A DNA stretch of 64,000 nt from Candidatus Thiodictyon syntrophicum (GTDB lineage: Bacteria; Pseudomonadota; Gammaproteobacteria; Chromatiales; Chromatiaceae). The notes below the pieces were generated by a model, which saw nothing but the letters and a program-made list of their open reading frames with translations, ran no database searches and was not told the origin of the DNA. This document shows, in pieces, positions 51,672 to 60,210 of this stretch (the stretch's first letter is position 1; each line of letters begins with the position of its first letter). The stretch is from NCBI RefSeq assembly GCF_002813775.1, contig NZ_CP020370.1:2071501-2135500 (forward strand). The letters are read 5' to 3'. The position numbers and the translations under genes were made by a program.

Positions 51672-52298
51672 ATGCCACCCAGTCTCGACACCCTGATGTA
51701 CTGGATCGGCCAGAGCGCCGTGGTCCTGATGGCCGCGGCCGGGGTGCTGGAGGCCGGGCGCAAGCGCTTCGACCTGTTCGGCACCGTGCTCATCGCCGTG
51801 GCCGCCGCCCTGGGCGGTGGCTCGGTACGCGATCTCCTGCTCGCGCGCCCCGTCTTCTGGGTCGGCGACCAGACCTACCTCATCTGTGCCGTGAGCGCCG
51901 CCCTGGTGACCTTCTTCCTCGCCCGAGTCTTCGTACTCCCGGCCCGCCTCTTCCTGATCCCGGACGCCGCCGGGCTCGCACTATTCAGCGTCGCCGGCAC
52001 CAAGGCGGCCCTGGTCTGCGGCGCCCCCTGGCTGGTCGCGAGCGTCATGGGCGTCGTCACCGGCGTGGTTGGCGGCATCCTGCGCGACGTCCTGTGCAAC
52101 GAGGAGCCCCTGGTCTTCCAGGGCACCCTCTACGCCACCGCCGCCTGGGCCGGCGCACTCGCCCTCATCGCCCTGCTGGCCCTGGGGCTCGACGGACGCA
52201 TCGCCGCCCTGCTCGCCGGCTCCGGCATCTTCCTGCTGCGGGTAGCCGCCATCCGCTGGGACATCGGCCTGCCGCGGTTCACCGCCAAGGGCGCCTGA
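51672..52298 (+). CDS. TRIC/YadS-type (UPF0126) membrane protein
   Basis: 208 residues, seven spans in two repeats, each with the hallmark glycine motif: AALGGGSVRDLLLARPVFWV and VVGGILRDVLCNEEPLVF. Bacterial relatives are trimeric cation channels or glycine transporters. Start ATG 51672 just after the previous gene, so one operon. Confidence 0.9.
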   Translation: MPPSLDTLMYWIGQSAVVLMAAAGVLEAGRKRFDLFGTVLIAVAAALGGGSVRDLLLARPVFWVGDQTYLICAVSAALVTFFLARVFVLPARLFLIPDAAGLALFSVAGTKAALVCGAPWLVASVMGVVTGVVGGILRDVLCNEEPLVFQGTLYATAAWAGALALIALLALGLDGRIAALLAGSGIFLLRVAAIRWDIGLPRFTAKGA

Positions 52299-52545
52299 GC
52301 GCCGCGCGCCGCCCCCTGTGGGAGCGGCGTCCCGCCGCGACGAGGCCCGCGCGGACCTGTCAGGACTCATCGGGCTCCTGGGCCGCCCCCAGCGTCGATG
52401 CCGTCAAGCCAGACGACGTGCGACCGACGGTTTGCCTCTCGTTCCCAGGTCCAGCCGAGACGCTGGACTGTTGAAGTGCGATCGGGTATCAATAGTCCTC
52501 CGGGACCGATCGCCCCGGGAGGACTCACAACCGGAGAAGACAACG

Positions 52546-52761
52546 ATGATCGAACTACCGCTCGCCGCCCTTTCGGTGGAGGAAAAGATCCAGGTGATGG
52601 AATCGCTGTGGGACGACCTTTGTCATCGGGCGGACGACTTGGAATCGCCATCCTGGCACGCCGACATACTGGCGCAACGAGCGGCCGACATTGCGCAAGG
52701 CACGGAGCAATTCACTGACTGGGAAAGTGCCAAACGGGCAATCCGGGGCCGGTTGCCGTGA
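52546..52761 (+). CDS. addiction-module antitoxin component (CHP02574 type), orphan
   Basis: 71 residues from ATG 52546 (GGAGAAGAC upstream): LPLAALSVEEKIQVMESLWD and QFTDWESAKRAIRGRLP. This short family is normally followed at once by a RelE/ParE-type toxin. Here a GTG at 52758 overlaps the end but its frame stops after about 34 codons without toxin likeness, so the toxin seems lost. Confidence 0.82.
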   Translation: MIELPLAALSVEEKIQVMESLWDDLCHRADDLESPSWHADILAQRAADIAQGTEQFTDWESAKRAIRGRLP

Positions 52762-52929
52762 AAGTCGGAATACTCTCCGCGGCGTCCTGCCTGCCTTTCG
52801 CGGGCCGCATCCCTGCCCTTGAACGAGACGGCAGACAACCAGCACCAGATTGCCGATAATCGCCCTAAGTCGGCCGTCCCACGGTCGCCCACAGCCGCGC
52901 CCCCTTCCCCGAGGCAAGGACCCTGACCC

Positions 52930-53640
52930 ATGGCCAAGTTTCTCAACACCAGTGCGACCAACTACTTTCTGGAAGAGCTGATCAAGGCCGCCCGGGAGCG
53001 GCTGATCATCATCAGCCCCTTCCTCAAGTTCAACGACCGCATCCGCGAACTGCTCGAAGACAAGGACCGCATGAAGATCGACGTGCGGATCGTCTACGGC
53101 AAGAGCGAACTGGCGCCCCATGAGATCAACTGGCTGCGCTCGCTCGCTTTCGTACGCACCAGCTTCTGCCAGAACCTCCATGCCAAGTGCTATCTGAACG
53201 AGCGCTCCGCCATCATCACCTCGATGAATCTTTACGATTTCAGTCAGGTGAACAACAACGAGATGGGCGTCTTCGTCGAGCGCGACCAGGAGTCGGACCT
53301 GTACCGCGAGACCTACGAAGAGGCCCAGCGCCTGATCCGGGTCAGCGAAGAGGTCAGACTCTCGGCCGAGAAGGTCGAGCAGCCGAAGGATGAGGGACGC
53401 GAACCGGCTGCCGGTGCCGCGGATGAAAACGGGTTCGAGAAGCTCACCACGTCCAAGCTCGCCAAGGCGCTTGGGATGCGGACCGGGGAACTGGGCGACA
53501 AACTTATCCGTGCGGGGTTGGTCGAGCGGGATGGGGAGGATTTGAAGCTCACCGCCAAGGGTAAGGCGGCGGGAGGGGAATTGAGGGTGTCCGGGAAGTT
53601 TGGGCCGTATTTTCTGTGGCCGGCGGATTTGCGCCCTTGA
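52930..53640 (+). CDS. PLD-fold protein with a winged-helix-like C-terminus
   Basis: 236 residues. N-terminal single phospholipase-D-like domain: YFLEELIKAARERLIIISPF, LHAKCYLNERSAIITSMNLY (HxK motif; the aspartate position of HKD is occupied by Asn) and NNNEMGVFVERDQ. A linker rich in E, P and A is followed by a C-terminal module (about 150-236: SKLAKALGMRTGELGDKLIR, LTAKGKAAGG) like a small helix-turn-helix or end domain found on PLD nucleases. Probably a nuclease-like enzyme working as a dimer. Next to a second PLD-fold gene. Confidence 0.85.
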   Translation: MAKFLNTSATNYFLEELIKAARERLIIISPFLKFNDRIRELLEDKDRMKIDVRIVYGKSELAPHEINWLRSLAFVRTSFCQNLHAKCYLNERSAIITSMNLYDFSQVNNNEMGVFVERDQESDLYRETYEEAQRLIRVSEEVRLSAEKVEQPKDEGREPAAGAADENGFEKLTTSKLAKALGMRTGELGDKLIRAGLVERDGEDLKLTAKGKAAGGELRVSGKFGPYFLWPADLRP

Positions 53641-53742
53641 TGCTAGCGGCAATGGTTTTCATATACCGTTTCCCGTCGTTTCAAAGGCAAGAGTATAGCC
53701 AGCCCCCGGCTACAGACTTCATGCGTAAGATAGGTTACGGCT

Positions 53743-54993
53743 ATGGACGTTGATTTCTTTGCCGAGGATCCCCGTAAAGGGGCTCGGTCTGCCATGGAGC
53801 AGGTAATGAACAAGGGCACCGACCAACTGGCCATCGCTTCAGCGTTTTGCACGGCCGCAGGTGTTGCGCTTCTTAAACGCCAAACGAGCCGCCTGAAAAC
53901 GACGGACTCGTTTGTCGTGGTCTCAGCAGCACCACCAACCGACTATGATCAGCTCGCAACGCTCCATCCCTTGATACCTGCAAGTCTCTTCGTCCATTGG
54001 GGAGCGCTGGCGCCTTGGGAGAAGAAGGCTGGTGCAGCGTTGATGCATTCAAAGGTAATCTATGCTCGATCTGGTCGAGAATGTTGGCTGTGGACGGGTA
54101 GCCACAACCTGACCGGAAACGCAACGCAAGGCGGAAATTGCGAGGCAGCAGTGTTGCTGCATGGGTCTACCGAGGAAAAGCCGTTTGTCGATGCCCTACG
54201 ACATCTGAAAGCTTGCCGGAATGAGGCTACGCTCTACGATCCGGATACACCAGCGCCTAGCGGGGTCGAGCGCAACAACATCTTGGTGATTCACGCGGAA
54301 GGGGACCCTATACCGCGAATTGCGTTGCCTTGGCGTATTCACCTCTGCTTAGACTCCGCTGATTTTGATGAGCTGATTGCGGCTCCAGCGCAGGTTCGAT
54401 TGTTTTTATACTCAACAGGAGCGCTTCGTCACGGATGGCAAAGAGCTACGCCGAATGCGGCGTATGCGGGCAAGCTCACAGGCCTAAACCTGACAGCCCT
54501 GAATCCAAATGCGGGGCAGGCCGGGACGACTGCTGCATGGAGTGCGGCAGACTTCAATATTGTAGAATCAAGCGGCGTGCCGGTGTTAGCCGCCTCCGGA
54601 GCACCGGGTGCGGCAGTGACAACCCAAGCTGTTATCTTCATTAACGCTGTGTCCAGTGCGACTGAGGTGCTTTTTTCGGAGAAACCCCGGGTTGAGATTG
54701 AGATGGAACCTGGCGAGCAACGATGGGCTCCTGTCGATCCCGACATGCGAACTTTCTTTCGCGGCAGTCATGTCCGTGGCTCTATGTTGCTTCACATTCC
54801 TATCGCTGGTCGTCGACAGGTAATCAGGGTAACCGGGAACGAAGCGCGAGAGCGTGATTTCGATAGAATCCAAGCGGCGGTGGCTGGCAATCGTGACTTC
54901 CCTGTCTTGTATGGGGAGATGTCGGAGGCTAGACTTGTCAAACGGCATCCATTTATCGTCCGCGCCAAATATCGGCTACGCGATGGAGACTGA
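53743..54993 (+). CDS. PLD-fold protein, low-GC, probably horizontally acquired
   Basis: 416 residues. The N-terminal third has a PLD-type HxK block: LMHSKVIYARSGRECWLWTG then SHNLTGNATQGGNCEAAVLL. The remaining 230 residues are unlike known PLD enzymes and may be a target or regulatory domain. Codon use is clearly more AT-rich than the neighbours. With the previous gene it may form a transferred nuclease pair of the kind found in defence islands. No domain beyond the PLD half is recognised. Confidence 0.72.
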   Translation: MDVDFFAEDPRKGARSAMEQVMNKGTDQLAIASAFCTAAGVALLKRQTSRLKTTDSFVVVSAAPPTDYDQLATLHPLIPASLFVHWGALAPWEKKAGAALMHSKVIYARSGRECWLWTGSHNLTGNATQGGNCEAAVLLHGSTEEKPFVDALRHLKACRNEATLYDPDTPAPSGVERNNILVIHAEGDPIPRIALPWRIHLCLDSADFDELIAAPAQVRLFLYSTGALRHGWQRATPNAAYAGKLTGLNLTALNPNAGQAGTTAAWSAADFNIVESSGVPVLAASGAPGAAVTTQAVIFINAVSSATEVLFSEKPRVEIEMEPGEQRWAPVDPDMRTFFRGSHVRGSMLLHIPIAGRRQVIRVTGNEARERDFDRIQAAVAGNRDFPVLYGEMSEARLVKRHPFIVRAKYRLRDGD

Positions 54994-55111
54994 ACTATTT
55001 CTATTCTCAACGGGACTCAAGTTCGGAAGTCCGGGGACAGCATTCTGATTTCCCTGGCCGCCAAGCGCAAAGCGGATGTGCAACGGAGGCCGGGATGATG
55101 AGGAGAGTCAA

Positions 55112-55357
55112 ATGAACACCTTGACGATTGAGCTTCCGGTAAAGGGACTACCCTCACCAGCCGAGTTGGCGGATAATTTCGCCGACGAGGCGCGCTTCCT
55201 GCGTGCACTCAAGCTCTTCGAGTTGGGCCGCATTTCCTCGGACAAGGCTGGCCGATTGTGCGGCATGGGTCGCGTCGAATTTCTGTTGACGGCAAGCCGC
55301 GCCGGGGTCCCATTGGTCGATTTGAAGGGTGACGATCTCGCGGAAGAGTTCGTCTGA
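55112..55357 (+). CDS. UPF0175 family antitoxin
   Basis: 81 residues from ATG 55112 (ATGAGGAGAGTCAA upstream): FADEARFLRALKLFELGRIS, SDKAGRLCGMGRVEFLLTAS and a closing DLAEEFV. UPF0175 proteins are DNA-binding antitoxins that pair with DUF3368 PIN-type toxins. Its stop overlaps the ATG of the broken toxin gene. Confidence 0.88.
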   Translation: MNTLTIELPVKGLPSPAELADNFADEARFLRALKLFELGRISSDKAGRLCGMGRVEFLLTASRAGVPLVDLKGDDLAEEFV

Positions 55358-55500
55358 TGCCGGCGGAAAGCGCGGTGATCAACGCCGGTCCGCTGGTCGC
55401 CCTCTCGTTGGTGGGGCGGCTCGATTTGCTGACCGACCGTTGCTGGATCTGAGACGGGCTGGCTATTACCTGTCCGACGCGATGATCGAGAGCGCTTGTG
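55357..55500 (+). pseudogene. DUF3368 PIN-type toxin gene with internal deletion
   Basis: The ATG at 55357 overlaps the antitoxin stop. The frame reads MPAESAVINAGPLVALSLVG then RLDLLTD, the first strand and helix of the toxin, and ends at 55452. Just after, in another frame, RAGYYLSDAMIESAC matches the last helix of this family. About 100 codons between them are missing, so the toxin is dead while the antitoxin is whole. Confidence 0.65.
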
Positions 55501-55501
55501 C

Positions 55502-55956
55502 GGCCTCGATCATCGTTCCGGCCAGTTCCCTGACGGAGTCCAAGGCTTCAGCCTTGGATGGGCAGGACCAAGGCTGAAGCCTTGGACTCCAGAAGATGGC
55601 TGCCGGTTGGGACGATGATTGAGGCCGCTTGTGCAGCGGCCCTGCGCACCTGAAAGGCCGCCATTCTCCGCCATGGCTGACGCCGCGCGAGTCTCTATCG
55701 GTCGCGCAAGTGGGTAGGTCGCTCAGGTCGACCGAGAGGCAGCCTTCGACCGCCTCGTAGAACCGCGCCGTTTCAGGGCTGAAGGCCCTTACGAGGGCCT
55801 TGATCATAACTCCGGCCCCCCTGCTGGACGGGCGGTCGCTGGTCCGCGCAGCGGACCCTACGGCGTCTCAGGGTCCGGGCAGTCTTGCGTGCAGTGTCAG
55901 TGTCTCGGTACGCGGGCGTCACGGGATGTGGCGCCAAGGCTGAAGCCTTGGACTCC
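55502..55956. repeat. repeat cluster: motif M, family G pair, family E and family G single
   Basis: Motif M GGCCTCGATCATCGTTCCGG (55502), family G pair at 55535-55592 (GGAGTCCAAGGCTTCAGCCT and inverse), motif M inverse near 55608, motif M near 55793, family E GGTCCGCGCAGCGGACCCTA at 55841-55860, family G single CCAAGGCTGAAGCCTTGGAC at 55934-55953. On the minus strand 55660-55807 an open frame (MIKALVRAFSPETARFYEAV) might be a remnant of a gene, but I cannot support it. The gap 55501-56139 has no other gene. Confidence 0.75.
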
Positions 55957-56139
55957 AGGGGGCGCGGTGTGCCTCCTTGGCGGATTGTGCCTTCGGGGGG
56001 CGTCGGCCTCGCAATTGCCCGCGCCACGGCGCCGCGATTCACCTAAGATTGGCGGTTACCCCGGGCGCACCCCGGCGACCGGTGTCCCGGCGCCGGGGGC
56101 GCCCCCCGGTCACTGTGACCCCAGTCAGAGGATTTTGCG

Positions 56140-57171
56140 ATGTCAGACACTTGGCGCTTTGTGGCGCGTCCCGGCGCGACCGATACCATTTATGGGCTGG
56201 ATCTGAGCCCCGACGGCGGGCGCGTCGCGACGGCGAGTTGGGACAGCGCGGTGCGGGTGATGGACCTGCAGGAGGGGCGCACCCTGCATACGCTCAACGG
56301 GCATGAGGGGCGGGTCTACTCGGTCGCGTTCCACCCGGACGGGCGGCTGCTGGCCTCCGGCGGGACCGACGCGGTGGTGCGGGTCTGGGACTCGCTGGAG
56401 GGTCGGGCGCTGTGGAGCCAGAGCGGGCACACGAGCCTGATCTACGGTGTCGATTTCCAGCCCCAGGGGGACTTGCTCGCCTCGGGCAGCGAGGATGGGA
56501 CCGTCGCGATCTGGACGGTGCAGGGGGAGCGGGTCCACCACATCGAGGGCCACAACCAGTATGTGCAGGGGGTCGCCTTCAGCCCGGACGGGCGCCTGCT
56601 GGCCTCCGGCAGCCGCGACTGCAACCTGATCCTGTGGGATGTGCGCAGCGGCGCCGAGGTCGGGCGGGTGGCGGTGGTCCACAACGGGATCAACAGCGTG
56701 CGCTTCACGGGCGACGGCAAGCGGGTGCTGCTGACCAATGTGGACGGCTCGGTCGGCATCTGGGACCTGGCCAGCGGGACACTGCTGATGGAGCGCAACG
56801 AGCACCGCTACCCGGTGTGGTCGGCGGTCTTCAGCCCGGACGGCGGTACCTTCGCCACCGCGAGCGCGGACCGGACCGTGTGCTTGTGGGATACGGCGAG
56901 CGGTACCCAGCTAGGGCGCTTCACCGGGTTCGGGGCGGACGTCTACAGCCTGGAATACACCCCGGACGGACGCTTCCTGGTCTGCGGCAGCGCGGATAAG
57001 ACGATCCGGCTCTGGGGCCGGGACCTGTCGGACGCCGACTGGCAGTCGCTTACCGGGCGCTGGGCCGCGAGCGAGGAGGCCGAGCGTGCCGGGCTGGCCC
57101 CGGCGGCGGCCAAGCCGGCACCGGCGGCGGGGCAGGGGGGCATCTTCGGGCGGCTCTTCGGGCGTCGCTGA
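56140..57171 (+). CDS. seven-bladed WD40 repeat protein
   Basis: 343 residues: seven WD repeats of about 42 residues with the usual GH...V..V.F.PDG..LASGS.D..V.IWD pattern (e.g. LNGHEGRVYSVAFHPDGRLL, DCNLILWDVRSGAEV, ADKTIRLWGRD), closing a beta-propeller over residues 15-295. The tail (300-343) is an Ala/Pro linker ending IFGRLFGRR. No catalytic domain: a scaffold for protein contacts. Stands alone. Confidence 0.92.
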   Translation: MSDTWRFVARPGATDTIYGLDLSPDGGRVATASWDSAVRVMDLQEGRTLHTLNGHEGRVYSVAFHPDGRLLASGGTDAVVRVWDSLEGRALWSQSGHTSLIYGVDFQPQGDLLASGSEDGTVAIWTVQGERVHHIEGHNQYVQGVAFSPDGRLLASGSRDCNLILWDVRSGAEVGRVAVVHNGINSVRFTGDGKRVLLTNVDGSVGIWDLASGTLLMERNEHRYPVWSAVFSPDGGTFATASADRTVCLWDTASGTQLGRFTGFGADVYSLEYTPDGRFLVCGSADKTIRLWGRDLSDADWQSLTGRWAASEEAERAGLAPAAAKPAPAAGQGGIFGRLFGRR

Positions 57172-57176
57172 GAGGA

Positions 57177-57233
57177 GCGGGGGCGTCCCGCCCCCGTCGG
57201 CAAGAGACCCGGGGCGGGACGCCCCGGCTCCTG
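57177..57233. repeat. inverted repeat family K (GGGGCGTCCCGCCCC)
   Basis: GAGCGGGGGCGTCCCGCCCC and GGGGCGGGACGCCCCGGCTC pair around GTCGGCAAGAGACCC. It lies between the convergent WD40 gene and hemH, a good place for a two-way terminator. Confidence 0.7.
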
Positions 57234-57234
57234 T

Positions 57235-58428
57235 CTAGGCCGCCGCCCCCAACTCCCGCGCCCGCTCCCGGCGGGTGTTGAGATCCGGGCTGTCGGCGAG
57301 CGGCGCGGACTCCGGCCAGCCGGCGCAGTGACGCTCGATCAGGCCCGCAAGGCCCGCGATGTGCTCGGGTCCGTCGTTGAGGCAGGGGATGTAGCCGTAG
57401 GACTGGCCGCCGGACTCCAGAAAATAGTCCCGATTCTCCACCGAGATCTCCTCGATGGTCTCCAGACAGTCGGCCGCGAACCCCGGCGAGATGACGTGCA
57501 CCGAGCGCACCCCCGTGGCGGCCCACTCCTTGAGGGTCTCGTCCGTATAGGGCTTGAGCCATTCCTGCAGGCCGAAGCGCGACTGGAAGGACAGCAGCCA
57601 GCGTTCCTTGGCCAGACCCAAGTCCTCGACTACCAGGCGGGCGGTCTTCTGGCACTGGCAGTAGTAGGGGTCACCGTTGAGAAAATAGTCCTTGGGGATG
57701 CCGTGAAAGGAGAACAGCAGCCGCTCGGGCTCCCCGTGCGCGGCCCAGTAGCTGCGGATGCTGGCAGCCAGGGCGGCGATATAGCCGGGGTCGTCGTGAT
57801 ACTGGTTGACGAAGCGCAGCTCCGGCAGCCAGCGCCAGGTGCGCAGTTCCGCCGTCACCGCGTCGAAGGTGGAGGCGGTGGTGGTGGCCGAATATTGCGG
57901 ATAGAGCGGCAATACCAGGATGCGCCGGGCATGGGCGGCGCGCAGTTGCGCGAGCGCGCTCGGGATCGACGGGTTGCCGTAGCGCATGCCGAGCACGACC
58001 TTGACCGGCGCGGCGAAGCGGGCGGCGAGCGCCGTCTGCATGGCCGCGGCCAGGCGTTTTGAGATCACCATCAGCGGTGAGCCCTCCGGGGTCCAGACCG
58101 CCTGGTAGTTCCGGGCCGTGCGCGGCGGGCGCGCCCGCAGGATGATCCCGTGCAGGATCAGCCACCAGAGGGGGCGCGGCAGTTCCACCACCCGCGGGTC
58201 CCACAGGAACTCGGCCAGATAGCGGCGCACGGCCGGGACCGTGGGGGCGTCCGGCGTCCCCAGGTTCACGAGCAGCACGCCCAGGGTTTCGGGGCTGTCG
58301 TGGGGCCCCCCGCGGGTGTTGGCATAGAGGATGGTGCCGTCGCGTTTTCTCGACCCGGCCGTCAGTGTTTCGGCCGCGGCGGGCGCCGCGGGGTTCGTCG
58401 GGCGGGGTTCTGACTCAAGTCCAGGCAT
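57235..58428 (-). CDS. hemH: ferrochelatase
   Basis: 397 residues. LGVLLVNLGTPDAPTVPAVR opening, the iron-site histidine in LLFSFHGIPKDYFLNGDPY, LPLYPQYSATTTAST, WLLSFQSRFGLQEWLKPYTD and VISPGFAADCLETIEEI with the glutamate of the active site. Inserts Fe2+ into protoporphyrin IX. The N-terminal 45 residues are an extra, poorly conserved stretch. Follows the hemerythrin gene by 12 bases. Confidence 0.96.
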   Translation of the reverse strand: MPGLESEPRPTNPAAPAAAETLTAGSRKRDGTILYANTRGGPHDSPETLGVLLVNLGTPDAPTVPAVRRYLAEFLWDPRVVELPRPLWWLILHGIILRARPPRTARNYQAVWTPEGSPLMVISKRLAAAMQTALAARFAAPVKVVLGMRYGNPSIPSALAQLRAAHARRILVLPLYPQYSATTTASTFDAVTAELRTWRWLPELRFVNQYHDDPGYIAALAASIRSYWAAHGEPERLLFSFHGIPKDYFLNGDPYYCQCQKTARLVVEDLGLAKERWLLSFQSRFGLQEWLKPYTDETLKEWAATGVRSVHVISPGFAADCLETIEEISVENRDYFLESGGQSYGYIPCLNDGPEHIAGLAGLIERHCAGWPESAPLADSPDLNTRRERARELGAAA

Positions 58429-58440
58429 GTCGATCGGGCC

Positions 58441-58992
58441 TCAGTCCTGTGCCTGCTCGGACAGGTGTCTGAACAGGGCGCGAAAGCGCTGGGGGTCCGG
58501 GGTGCCGAACAGGGGGTCATCGGCACGGGGGGCAAGGGCCTCGATCGCGTCCCAGTCCGCCGTGTCGAGACGCGCCCGCGCGATGGGGAAGGCCTGCGCA
58601 TCCTCCAGGGTCATGTGGGCGTGCAGCGTCGTGACCAGTTCCCGGCCCTGGCCCTCCACCTCGTCGCGGCGCAGGACCTCCTCGTGGGCGATGCCGTCCA
58701 GGGAGCGGCGAAAGCGCTTGTTCATCTGGACCACGACGCTGTGCTGGCGCATCAACACCTCGAAGACATCGCGGTTTTCCGCCCCCTGGTCGAGGGCGCG
58801 GCGAAAGATCAGGTCTTCCGTGGGGTGATGGATGGTATCGGCGTAGGTGTCCATGTACTCGAGCAGCTCGCAGAAGAGGTCGTAGTCCGGTTCCTGGCCG
58901 TCGCGGAAGCGGTCGAGCAGGGCACTGAGCAGGTCGAGCAGACGCACCAGACGGACGTGGTCCTGGGCGAGACGTTGCATGAGCGGATGCAT
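58441..58992 (-). CDS. hemerythrin domain protein
   Basis: 183 residues from ATG 58992. Four-helix bundle with a di-iron ligand set: His12 (AQDHVRLV), HHPTEDLIF (His, Glu; 55-63), RQHSVVVQM (His84) and LHAHMTLEDAQAF (His125/Asp). Such proteins bind O2 or handle iron and nitrosative stress. Operon with hemH, so a link to iron or haem supply is possible. Confidence 0.9.
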   Translation of the reverse strand: MHPLMQRLAQDHVRLVRLLDLLSALLDRFRDGQEPDYDLFCELLEYMDTYADTIHHPTEDLIFRRALDQGAENRDVFEVLMRQHSVVVQMNKRFRRSLDGIAHEEVLRRDEVEGQGRELVTTLHAHMTLEDAQAFPIARARLDTADWDAIEALAPRADDPLFGTPDPQRFRALFRHLSEQAQD

Positions 58993-60210
58993 GGGCGCAT
59001 GACTCCAAGGTGAAGGGGCCGGACGTCGCGAGTGGACGCTGAGCACGGGCCGCCAGGATGTCCCTGGTCGCGACCGCGCCGGCCCAAACCCCACTAATAA
59101 GGCATCACGGCGGCATTGCCAAGCGCAAAGCGCGCACAGTGTGCGCCAAGCGGGACTGCGGCGTCGGCAAGCAGTCCGCGAGGCGGGCGGGAAACGCGCC
59201 CTTCGCGCACCAAAAGGGGCGCTGTGGGGGGCATTTGTGGCCTGCCGATCGCCGCAGGAGGAAGGTTTCGAGCCCCGACAGGAGCCGATAACGAGCCCGA
59301 AGTTGGGCGCCGGGGCGAGGACGACAAAGAAACCGAAGATGGTCTTCTCGGGGTTTATGGGGACCCCGATGGGACTGCCGGGGCGGTCCGGCAGCCCGGG
59401 GGGACGCGGCGCTTGCCGCAATGGCCGGGAAGGGTACCCGGCCTAAGAGGTCGCGATGGGGCGGCCGTCACCGCCTGTCCAGAAGCATCTCAGCAGAACG
59501 ATTACGCAAGATTCTCCATAATCGTTCCGCTGACTGTCAGACCCCTGGTGCGCCTGCTCAGCGCATATTGCGTCCATTGGCGGCCACCCTCGGCGATCCG
59601 GGCGGGGACGCCTTGGATGTCGCAGGTCCGGCGGACGGGGCACATTTCTCCTTGCCGCTGCCGGTCGCTTCGTTACTGCGCGTGGCCAAGCGGTTGACAC
59701 AACTGCCGATGACGCCTTCCTTGCCGGAGCAAGGTTCACTAGCGCGCCATTCTGCGGCCGCGGACGAAGCGGAAAGGACGGCCAAGACTGCGATCACGAG
59801 TTGACCGCTTTTGTCAACAATAATTTTGGCGGTCGATGCCGGGACCGCAGGTCGCTCGAGCGGACCGTCCGCGGTTGGCCTGGACGCTGATCAGGCCCCC
59901 GGAATTCCAGTGCCGCACGAGGACTGACGCGACCCGCCCCGCGGGGAACCGGATCACAGATTCCCAATCCCGCGGGTCGCGCGCGCCCGGTCTTTCGACA
60001 ATTGCGGATGCACGTCACTGTCCGTTCGTCGGATGCTGTTAAGCTCCCATCGACGCAATGTTGCATTCGGTCACGGATGTTGCGTAGCGGCGCGGCCCTG
60101 CCCCGGCCTCAGGCCGGGAGCGGACGCCATCTCGCATCCATCGCGGCAGAGGGCCACGGGTCGGTCGGTCAGCCCCGCGATTACTTCTAACGAGTCTGGG
60201 AGCTCTATCC
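58993..60210. other. 1.2-kb region without a supported gene
   Basis: GC-rich with scattered lower-GC parts (59490-59560, 59810-59830). Frames are open on both strands but look like noise or worn remnants. The only hint is on the minus strand, 59797 down to about 59560: a GTG-started frame with a signal-peptide-like start (IAVLAVLSASSAAAEWRAS) and two or three cysteines; I rate it below one in four. The leader of the gene at 60211 (GGGAGCTCTATCC) ends the region. Confidence 0.45.

Noticed and set aside
55466-55807. Minus-strand frame MIKALVRAFSPETARFYEAV as a small gene
   Set aside because: The first 50 residues look protein-like but the rest runs through repeat DNA; no ribosome site and no known relative, so not listed as a gene.
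59558-59797. Small exported cysteine-containing protein on the minus strand
   Set aside because: Signal-like start but GTG without a ribosome site, and the C-terminal part looks random; evidence insufficient.
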